Assembly (NCBI GenBank): GCA_009695395.1
Contig: SIBB01000228.1
Span: 1-6,159, forward strand
Reading direction: 5' to 3'
Length of the DNA stretch: 6,159 bases
Origin: Pedosphaera sp.
Lineage (GTDB): Bacteria > Verrucomicrobiota > Verrucomicrobiia > Limisphaerales > SXTU01
Numbering within the stretch: the stretch's first letter is position 1; each line of letters opens with the position of its first letter. Position numbers and translations under genes: made by a program. A model generated the notes under the pieces. It was not told the origin of the DNA. It saw only the letters and a program-made list of their open reading frames with translations, and ran no database searches. This document shows, one piece after another, positions 1 to 5,416 of the stretch.

Positions 1-1
1 C

Positions 2-1186
2 TCAGACTCCCAACTCACCTTTTACAGTCGCGAAGGCTGCTATCGCTCGCTCCAGATCCTCGCGCGTATGGGCGGCAGAAATCTGCGTGCGGATGCGGGC
101 CTTGCCTTGCGGGACAACGGGGTAGCTGAAGCCGATGACATAAACGCCGTGCGCGAGCATCGCGTCGGCAAATCTCGTGGCGAGCGCGGCGTCGCCCAGC
201 ATCACGGGACAGATCGGGTGCGTGCCAGCCAAGATGCTGAAGCCCAACTTGCCCATCTCGGCGCGGAAGAACTTGGTGTTCGTCTCCAGTCGGTCACGTA
301 ACTCGGTGGAAGCGGTCAGCAGATCGAGCACCTTGAGCGACGCGCCAGCGATGGTGGGCGCGAGCGTGTTGCTGAAGAGATATGGGCGCGAACGCTGCCG
401 AAGGAGTTCGATGATCTCCTTGCGCCCGCTGGTATAGCCGCCGCTCGCGCCGCCGAGCGCCTTGCCGAGTGTGCCGGTGAGAATGTCCACGCGACCCATC
501 ACGCCGCAGTGCTCGTGCGTGCCGCGTCCGCGCGCCCCCATGAAGCCGACGGCGTGCGAGTCATCGACCATCACGAGTGCGCCATGCTGGTCTGCGAGGT
601 CGCAAATGGCGGCGAGGTTCGCGATGTAGCCGTCCATCGAGAACACGCCGTCGGTGGCGATGAGCTTGAAGCGGGCACCTTTCGCCTCGGCAAGCTTCGC
701 CGCGAGGTCCGCAATGTCGCTGTTGCGGTAGCGGAGGCGATGTGCTTTGCAGAGTCGGATGCCGTCTATGATGCTCGCGTGGTTCAGTTCGTCGCTGATG
801 ACTGCGTCATGCTCGCCCAGCAGCGTCTCGAAGAGGCCACCGTTCGCGTCGAAGCAGGAGCCATAGAGAATCGTGTCCTCGGTGCCGAGGAACTCAGTGA
901 GCTTCGCTTCGAGTTGCTTGTGAACTCCCTGCGTTCCGCAGATGAAGCGCACGCTCGCACAGCCGTAGCCCCATTGATCCAAAGCCGCGTGCGCCGCCGC
1001 CCCCACCTCCGGGTGTTGGGCGAGGCCGAGGTAGTTGTTCGCGCAGAAGTTCAGGACAGGCTTGCCGTCGGCCACACGGATGGTCGTGCCTTGCGGCGTG
1101 ACGATGATCCGCTCGCGCTTGTAGGTGCCGGCGGCGCGGATGGCAGCAAGTTGCTCCTGAACGTGAGATTGGAAGTTGCCTAGCAT
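2..1186 (-). CDS. kbl: 2-amino-3-ketobutyrate CoA ligase (glycine C-acetyltransferase)
   Basis: This cytosolic PLP enzyme cleaves 2-amino-3-ketobutyrate with CoA to give glycine and acetyl-CoA, the second step of threonine breakdown. The 394-residue product is full length for the family and is a fold-type I alpha-oxoamine synthase. Visible landmarks are NFCANNYLGL (about 46-55), the NHAS histidine (136), the VDDSHAVGFMG block with Asp208 and His211 that contacts the PLP ring, and the Schiff-base lysine Lys242 in GTLGKALGG. The related enzymes BioF, HemA and SPT share this fold, but the tdh gene 36 bp upstream and overall resemblance to bacterial Kbl (LGNFQSHVQEQLAAIRAAGTYK-type start) make Kbl the clear choice. 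The stop TGA lies at 2-4, at the very edge of the window. The ATG at 1184-1186 is the only start that gives the family N-terminus; no Shine-Dalgarno is visible before it, so translation may depend on coupling to tdh. Confidence 0.96.
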   Translation of the reverse strand: MLGNFQSHVQEQLAAIRAAGTYKRERIIVTPQGTTIRVADGKPVLNFCANNYLGLAQHPEVGAAAHAALDQWGYGCASVRFICGTQGVHKQLEAKLTEFLGTEDTILYGSCFDANGGLFETLLGEHDAVISDELNHASIIDGIRLCKAHRLRYRNSDIADLAAKLAEAKGARFKLIATDGVFSMDGYIANLAAICDLADQHGALVMVDDSHAVGFMGARGRGTHEHCGVMGRVDILTGTLGKALGGASGGYTSGRKEIIELLRQRSRPYLFSNTLAPTIAGASLKVLDLLTASTELRDRLETNTKFFRAEMGKLGFSILAGTHPICPVMLGDAALATRFADAMLAHGVYVIGFSYPVVPQGKARIRTQISAAHTREDLERAIAAFATVKGELGV

Positions 1187-1222
1187 GGGAGTGAGGCGAA
1201 ATTCGTATGCGGGACCGCGACC

Positions 1223-2248
1223 TCAGGTCCAATTCAAAATCACTTTGCCGCAGTTGCCCGAGAGCATCGCCTCGAAGCCCTTCTCGAACTCGGTGAAGTG
1301 GAAGCGGTGCGTGATAACGGGCCGGAGATCGAGGCCGCTCTCCAGCATCACGGACATTTTATACCATGTCTCATACATCTCGCGCCCGTAGATGCCCTTG
1401 ATCGTGAGCATGTTGAAAATGACCTTGTTCCAGTCAATCGCCATCGGTTCGGCGGGAATGCCGAGCATCGCGATTTTTCCGCCGTGGCACATCTGGTCAA
1501 TCATCTCGCGGAACGCCGCCGGGTTGCCGGACATCTCCAGCCCCACATCGAAGCCTTCCTTCATGCCGAGCCGCTGCTGCACGTCGCGCAGGCTCTCTCT
1601 GGCCACGTTTACCGCGATGTCCGCGCCCAGTTGCTTCGCTAGGTCGAGCCGGTAATCGTTCACATCGGTGATAACCACATAGCGGGCGCCCGCGTGCTTC
1701 GCGACGGCTGCGCCCATGATGCCAATCGGGCCAGCTCCCGTGATCAGCACGTCCTCGCCGAGCAGGTCGAAGGAAAGCGCTGTATGCACCGCATTGCCGA
1801 ACGGGTCGAAGATCGCCGCCACATCGCGGTCAATCTCCGCGGGATGATGCCACACGTTCGTCATCGGCACGGAGATAAACTCGGCGAACGCGCCGGGCCG
1901 GTTCACGCCGATGCCCGAGGTGTCCTTGCACAGATGCCGCCGGCCCGCGAGGCAGTTGCGGCAGCGACCGCAAACGACGTGTCCCTCCGCGCTGACCACT
2001 TCACCAGCATGAAAGTCCGAGACATTCGCGCCGACCTCCACCACTTCGCCGACGAACTCATGCCCGACAACCATCGGGACAGGGATGGTCTTCTGCGCCC
2101 AGGCATCCCACTTGTAGATATGGAGGTCCGTGCCGCAGATGCCGGTCTTTTGGACGCGGATGAGCACGTCGTTGATGCCGGGCACGGGCACGGGGACTTC
2201 TTCGAGCCAGAGGCCGAGGCGAGCGTGGCGCTTGACGAGGGCTTTCAT
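1223..2248 (-). CDS. tdh: L-threonine 3-dehydrogenase, zinc- and NAD-dependent
   Basis: This enzyme oxidises L-threonine to 2-amino-3-ketobutyrate with NAD+ in the cytosol and feeds Kbl, encoded 36 bp downstream. The 341 residues match the usual length of the medium-chain dehydrogenase TDH family. The catalytic zinc ligands are visible as Cys38 (in GICGTDLHIY) with Thr40, Asp41 and His43 beside it, and His63-Glu64 (GHEFVGEV). The structural zinc cysteines are Cys93, Cys96, Cys99 and Cys107. The Rossmann motif GAGPIG is at 171-176, and an acidic residue that probably binds NAD ribose is at about 195 (ITDVND). GICGTDLHIYKWDAWAQ-type sequence separates TDH from sorbitol and other zinc dehydrogenases. 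The gene order here is tdh then kbl. A weak promoter-like pair (TTGCAT, 16 bp, TACGAT at 2305-2310) lies about 57 bases upstream of the ATG, but I do not regard it as established. A 27-codon reading frame ends in an ATGA overlap with this start. Confidence 0.96.
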   Translation of the reverse strand: MKALVKRHARLGLWLEEVPVPVPGINDVLIRVQKTGICGTDLHIYKWDAWAQKTIPVPMVVGHEFVGEVVEVGANVSDFHAGEVVSAEGHVVCGRCRNCLAGRRHLCKDTSGIGVNRPGAFAEFISVPMTNVWHHPAEIDRDVAAIFDPFGNAVHTALSFDLLGEDVLITGAGPIGIMGAAVAKHAGARYVVITDVNDYRLDLAKQLGADIAVNVARESLRDVQQRLGMKEGFDVGLEMSGNPAAFREMIDQMCHGGKIAMLGIPAEPMAIDWNKVIFNMLTIKGIYGREMYETWYKMSVMLESGLDLRPVITHRFHFTEFEKGFEAMLSGNCGKVILNWT

Positions 2249-2410
2249 GAATGGGCTTGGGGGTCAGAGTGCATGCCTCCAGCATGCCGGAACACATCTC
2301 CTATATCGTAGACAACGAGTTCGGCCATGCAAGAGGGAATTCCAACATGCCGCACGACATGAGCGCCCGACGGAAATCCAGCAAGCCCACTGCCCCCGCG
2401 GAGGCCATCG
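2249..2410. other. Gene-poor stretch upstream of tdh
   Basis: No intact gene is supported here. It holds the degenerate continuation of the prepilin remnant and the presumed tdh leader. Two copies of the self-complementary hexamer GCATGC (2271-2276 and 2282-2287), separated by five bases, could form a small 6-bp hairpin or a protein site just ahead of tdh. A promoter-like TACGAT (minus strand, 2305-2310) has a poor -35 partner. A 27-codon frame (2245-2328, minus) ends at the tdh start, and a 45-codon frame starts near 2284 on the plus strand; neither has a recognisable product or a good ribosome binding site. Confidence 0.4.
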
Positions 2411-2470
2411 CAGTTCGATGAGAGTGAAGCCGCGCGTGCGGCGGGGATGGAGGCGAGTGGCGTTGTGCAT
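2411..2470 (-). pseudogene. Truncated prepilin-like N-terminus (GFTLIEL motif)
   Basis: Reading from the ATG at 2468-2470, the first 20 codons give a short basic leader (with HPRRTR) followed by GFTLIEL, the exact class III prepilin processing motif: Gly14/Phe15 would be the prepilin peptidase cut and Glu19 the conserved Glu5 of the mature pilin. AAGG sits 8 bases ahead of the ATG, a reasonable Shine-Dalgarno, so this was probably once a real gene start. The normal hydrophobic helix (LVVIAIIA type) is absent: the frame continues as RWPPRGQWACW and similar, ending at TGA 2264-2266 with no membrane segment. Shifting frame after GAACTG gives a mildly hydrophobic MASAGAVGLLDF, which may be decayed helix or chance. 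PVC genomes carry many such pseudopilin genes. A chance match to seven motif residues preceded by basic residues is possible but unlikely. Confidence 0.5.
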
Positions 2471-2525
2471 CAGGCACACCTTAGCCGAGGCCTTCGGCGG
2501 GGCAACGCGAGTAACCTGTATTATT

Positions 2526-2721
2526 CTAAGCCAAGCGGCGCAGGGTTCCGCGCGGTGTGAAGTCCGGCATCAACCGCAGCGTCACGCGGCTGACCTGGAG
2601 CCGTTCGCACAACTCCACTTCAACCAGGCATATGGCCGGCCCACCCGCCCGTGGCGATGCTCCCGCGCAACGCCGCGGCGGTCTGGGTGACGAGCGAGGT
2701 GGGTTGGGGAAGTTGCGGCAT
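2526..2721 (-). pseudogene. Decayed GntR-family transcriptional regulator (N-terminal HTH remnant)
   Basis: From the ATG at 2719-2721 the frame reads MPQLPQPTSLVTQTAAALRG and goes on to WAGHMPG, the pattern of a GntR regulator start (helix 1 'SLVxQTAxxLRxxI', then a 'LPGE' turn), before TGA at 2620-2622. Skipping one base of the GGTTGAA at 2619-2625 restores MPGEVELCERLQVSRVTLR, the recognition helix-turn-helix of the family (compare 'ERELAERLGVSRTTVR'). The restored frame continues for 32 codons to TAG at 2526-2528. Even repaired, it has only about 64 codons, whereas regulators of this type usually carry a further ligand-binding domain of some 150-300 residues. The gene begins 17 bp after the MFS transporter stop, so it was probably the last gene of that operon and its local regulator. 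It is most likely non-functional. The frameshift could be a sequencing error, but the missing effector domain could not. Confidence 0.72.
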
Positions 2722-2738
2722 GGCTGTGGGCCGGGGCT

Positions 2739-3989
2739 TCACGGCCTACCACTCTCAGGCTTGGGACGGATCAGCAACACGAGCACGACGGACAACATCG
2801 CCGTGCTGGCGAACACGCCGAAGATGAGGTTCAGCGCCACGCCCCGGTCGCGAAGGGCACCGAAGGCCACGTCCGCGAAGCCGCCGCAACTGATGCTCAC
2901 GAGGTTCATCAACCCGTAGCCGGTCGCGCGCAACTCGGGCCGGACGATCTGCGAGAGGATGGGCATGTTATTGCAGTCGAACGCGCCCCAGCCGAGCCCG
3001 AAGAGGACGAGGAAGAAGATGGCCACCGCGAGCGAGCCGGAGTTGCCTACGCCGAAGAGCGCCGGAATCAGGAGGCTCATGCCCAGCGCGCTGACATAGA
3101 TGCGGCCGCGTTCGGTCCGCCGCATCCAGCGGTCCGCGAAGTAGCCGCTGATGAGCGCGCCAATGAGCGAGGCGATGTTCACGAAGAGCGTCGCGGATAC
3201 GCCGGCCTTGCCCTGACCGATGGCGAACTTGTCCTTGAGGATGGCGGGCATCCAATCCTTCACCACCCAGCCGGCCAGCGCGGGCAGCGTGAAGTAGAAA
3301 ACGAGCAGGATGAACGAGCGGTTGGTCAGTAGCTCCGTGGCCGCAGCGCCGATGGTGGTCTTTGGCGCGGGGTTTTCACCGGCGGCGAGGACGGGCTTCG
3401 GCGCGTCTTGCAGGAAATAGAGCAGCGGCAGCGCATAGAGCACGCCCACCAGACCCGTGACATCAAACGCCCAGCGCCAGCCCAGCGACGGCGCGTCCGC
3501 CACGTAGCCGCTGAAGCCGCCGATCATCACACCGACGTAGATTCCCATCTGGTGGAAGCTGACCGCGCGCGACCGTGTGTCGCCGAGGTGATGGTCCGCG
3601 ACCAGCGCCAGAGCCGCCGGGATGTAAAACGCCTCGCTCACGCCCATGAGCGAGCGCGACCAGAGAAGTTCATCGTAGGACTTCACATGGCCCGTCCACC
3701 ACGTCACGAGCGACCACACGAAGAGGCTTCCGCAAATGGTGTAGCGTCGACTGAAGCGGTCCGCGATGTAGCCGCCGACGGGGCTGAGGATGGCATAAAC
3801 CCACTTGAACTGCCCGAGCATCATGCCCCAGTTCGCCTCGGTGCCGATGCTCGGAATGTCGGCCATCACCGAATACTTCATCGCCGCCAGCATCTGCCGG
3901 TCGAGGTAGTTCAGCAGCGCGACCGGGAAGAGCAGCGCGACGACTAGCCAGGCGGTGCGCATGGCGCGGGAGGGTTCGGGAGTGGTCAT
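2739..3989 (-). CDS. MFS transporter, ACS-like (sugar acid/organic anion type)
   Basis: This is a 12-TM inner-membrane permease of the major facilitator superfamily, probably a proton-coupled importer. From the preferred ATG at 3987-3989 it has 416 residues. TM1 carries LLNYLDRQMLA (about 25-35), a hallmark of the anion:cation symporter branch, which includes hexuronate, galactonate and sialic acid carriers. The loop 2-3 motif is GGYIADRFSRR (72-82), with its half-repeat SGYFADRWMRRTERGR (281-296); TM4 has RSLMGVSEAFYIPAALALVAD (from 112). Both halves look complete, with a central loop rich in Pro and Ala (about 196-212). An upstream in-frame ATG at 4038-4040 would add 17 residues, but these are encoded by the arm and loop of the inverted repeat at 3999-4064, so I reject it. 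The sialidase-like gene upstream makes a released sugar or sugar acid the likeliest substrate. The substrate itself cannot be read from the sequence. Confidence 0.88.
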   Translation of the reverse strand: MTTPEPSRAMRTAWLVVALLFPVALLNYLDRQMLAAMKYSVMADIPSIGTEANWGMMLGQFKWVYAILSPVGGYIADRFSRRYTICGSLFVWSLVTWWTGHVKSYDELLWSRSLMGVSEAFYIPAALALVADHHLGDTRSRAVSFHQMGIYVGVMIGGFSGYVADAPSLGWRWAFDVTGLVGVLYALPLLYFLQDAPKPVLAAGENPAPKTTIGAAATELLTNRSFILLVFYFTLPALAGWVVKDWMPAILKDKFAIGQGKAGVSATLFVNIASLIGALISGYFADRWMRRTERGRIYVSALGMSLLIPALFGVGNSGSLAVAIFFLVLFGLGWGAFDCNNMPILSQIVRPELRATGYGLMNLVSISCGGFADVAFGALRDRGVALNLIFGVFASTAMLSVVLVLLIRPKPESGRP

Positions 3990-3998
3990 AATTTCGGT

Positions 3999-4064
3999 GC
4001 CGGCGACTTCCAGCCGCCGTCTAAAGCGCGCGTCCACCACGGACGGCGACTGGAAGTCGCCGGC
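3999..4064. repeat. 22-bp inverted repeat, REP-like intergenic palindrome
   Basis: The arms at 3999-4020 and 4043-4064 are reverse complements at 21 of 22 positions (the mismatch is C4014 against A4049), and one more pair (4021/4042) closes inward. The loop is about 20 bases and contains its own small alternative stem, CGTCC at 4031-4035 with GGACG at 4041-4045. It lies between the sialidase-like stop (4084) and the MFS start (3989). Neither side has a run of T or U after the stem, so it does not look like a classic Rho-independent terminator. It resembles a REP-type palindrome, which can stabilise mRNA 3' ends and dampen downstream expression in an operon. Other copies in the genome are expected but cannot be checked here. 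Confidence 0.75.
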
Positions 4065-4083
4065 GCGGGCATCGGTGGAATCT

Positions 4084-5394
4084 TCACTTCGGCCATTCGC
4101 CGTTGACCATCACACGCGACTCCAGCTTCGCCGGGTCAATGACGGCGTGCCTCACCTTCTGCCGCTTCCAAGTGTAGGTCGCATGCACGAGGCCGTCCCG
4201 GGTCTGGATGATGGCGGGGTAGCTGTATTCGCCGGGATTGCTCTCCAACACGAGCGCCGCGTGCCACGTTTTCCCGTCCGCAGAGAGCGCGAGGTTCAAT
4301 GGCGAGCGGCCCTTCGCTGTGTGGTTGTAGATGAGCAGGTGCCGACCGTCCTTGAGCGTCACCGCGTCGGTGCCGGAACTGGGGTTCGGCAGCGCGGTCA
4401 GCGTCAGCGCGCCCCACGATTTGCCGAGGTCGTCAGAACCGACTTGAAACAACTTGCCCTGCCGCGTGCGTCCGAGCGCGAGGAGTTTGTCTCCGCCGAG
4501 TAATAAGATGCTCGGCTGGATGGCGCTTACGGCCTTGCCGTCGTTGACCGCGCCAATCATCTCCCAAGTCTTGCCTAGGTCGCGCGAGCGCTCGAAGTGA
4601 ACGCGCCAGCCGTCGTGCTCGCTGCTCGACGGGCTGAGAATGTCGCCGTTGGGGAGCTGCACCGGCTTGTTCTTGATGGGGCCGACGCAGTCGCCAGGAA
4701 TGCGGCTGGCGGCACTCCATGTTTTGCCGCCATTGCTCGACGAGCGCAGCATTCCCCACCAAGTGCTGGGTGTGGGGCCGACCTTGTAGAAGAGCAGCAG
4801 CGGTCCGGCCGTGGGCTGGAAGAGCACGGGATTCCATGTCGGGTGCCGCTTGCCGTCGGACTGCACGCCGTTGGCGACTTCGACCGGTGCGGTCCACTGG
4901 CCGCCTTCATGCCGCGCGACCCAAATGCCGACATCGGAGTGCTTCTCTGCCGTCCCGCCGAACCACGCAGTGACGAGGCCGCCGCCCGGCAGCTCGGCGA
5001 TGGTGGACGCGTGGCACGACGGGAACGGCGCGGTCTCGTAGATAAACTCGGTCTTGAGCACGGCGGCGGGCGGCGGCGCGGCATCAAGCCACTTCCACGA
5101 GGTCAGTTCGTAGCCCGCGTTGCCGAGCTTGCGGAACACGACGGCTTCGGCCGGGCGGGCTTTGCCGGCGTCGAGCACGCGCAGGGTGAGGCGGTAGTTG
5201 ACGCCGGCGACGACTTGCTCGGCGGCTTTGTCGAGGGCTTGGAAGGTGAGCTTCGCGTCTTGTTGGGTGACGGCGAACTTAGCCGCCGCGAGCGCGTAGG
5301 GGTCCGTGGGTGCGAGCGGGTTGTAGCCGCCGAGGATGGGCTGGGCGCACGCGGCGGTGGCGAGACAGAGGAGGAGGGTGAGCAGGTTTTTCAT
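4084..5394 (-). CDS. Secreted sialidase-like BNR protein with N-terminal cystatin-like domain
   Basis: From the ATG at 5392-5394 the product has 436 residues. Residues 1-17 form a Sec signal peptide (basic start, leucine-rich core, A-C-A cut before Gln18), so it acts outside the cytoplasm. Residues about 20-105 resemble a phytocystatin-type domain: GGYNPL (22-27), KFAVTQQ (39-45), the cystatin loop motif QVVAG (60-64) followed by NYRLTLRV, then EAVVFRKLG. The rest is a beta-propeller of the predicted-neuraminidase BNR_2 type, with four Asp-box motifs: NGGKTW (to 226), SRDLGKTW (270-277), SDDLGKSW (320-327) and SADGKTW (371-377). Family hallmarks are SCHASTIAELPGG (126-138), IKNKPVQLPNGDILSPSS (240-257) and EYSYPAIIQT (389-398). 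The classical sialidase F/Y-R-I-P arginine is not seen; His128 lies in the corresponding region, so true sialidase activity is unproven and another exo-glycosidase activity is possible. A longer start at 5496 is rejected because its 34 extra residues overlap the upstream gene and precede the signal peptide. Confidence 0.86.
   Translation of the reverse strand: MKNLLTLLLCLATAACAQPILGGYNPLAPTDPYALAAAKFAVTQQDAKLTFQALDKAAEQVVAGVNYRLTLRVLDAGKARPAEAVVFRKLGNAGYELTSWKWLDAAPPPAAVLKTEFIYETAPFPSCHASTIAELPGGGLVTAWFGGTAEKHSDVGIWVARHEGGQWTAPVEVANGVQSDGKRHPTWNPVLFQPTAGPLLLFYKVGPTPSTWWGMLRSSSNGGKTWSAASRIPGDCVGPIKNKPVQLPNGDILSPSSSEHDGWRVHFERSRDLGKTWEMIGAVNDGKAVSAIQPSILLLGGDKLLALGRTRQGKLFQVGSDDLGKSWGALTLTALPNPSSGTDAVTLKDGRHLLIYNHTAKGRSPLNLALSADGKTWHAALVLESNPGEYSYPAIIQTRDGLVHATYTWKRQKVRHAVIDPAKLESRVMVNGEWPK
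5080..5343 (-). other. Cystatin-like domain within the sialidase-like protein
   Basis: Residues 18-105 of the sialidase-like protein follow the plant-cystatin order: a Gly-Gly near the new N-terminus, a central helix with an A-K-F-A-V core, the QxVxG first hairpin (QVVAG, encoded at 5203-5217), the N-Y-R-L strand and an E-A-V-V strand. The second hairpin 'PW' is replaced by LGNAGYELTSW, with Trp100 and Trp102 nearby. In cystatins these two hairpins and the N-terminus wedge into papain-like cysteine proteases. Whether this copy inhibits proteases or only serves as a fold for binding or secretion is unknown. Confidence 0.65.
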
Positions 5395-5416
5395 TGATGA
5401 GTCAGCGTGAATTTGC

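Noticed and set aside
509..1183. Long plus-strand open frame opposite kbl
   Set aside because: It is an antisense shadow of a high-GC gene. The minus-strand product is a full-length Kbl with its catalytic residues, and the plus frame has no recognisable motifs.
2271..2287. GCATGC pair as a terminator or operator
   Set aside because: The stem is only 6 bp, the hexamer is palindromic on its own, and nothing ties it to a known regulator.
1694..2311. Plus-strand open frame of 205 codons opposite tdh
   Set aside because: It is an antisense shadow of the intact tdh, rich in Arg, Ala and His with no domain pattern.
2284..2421. 45-codon plus-strand frame (MPEHISYIVDNEF...)
   Set aside because: It has no ribosome binding site, no recognisable family, and runs opposite the prepilin remnant.
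3990..4040. Longer N-terminus for the MFS transporter
   Set aside because: The extra 17 residues are encoded by the inverted repeat, and TM1 follows naturally from the inner ATG at 3987-3989.
3999..4064. Inverted repeat read as a Rho-independent terminator
   Set aside because: There is no T-run after the stem on either strand, and the loop is long.
5344..5361. Lipoprotein signal (TAAC) in the sialidase-like protein
   Set aside because: The -3 position is Thr rather than the usual Leu, and an A-C-A signal peptidase I site fits better; a lipoprotein cannot be fully excluded.
4597..5397. Plus-strand open frame of 266 codons opposite the sialidase-like gene
   Set aside because: Its composition is that of an antisense shadow (long Arg/Gly/Glu/Val runs), and the opposite strand encodes a clear Asp-box protein.
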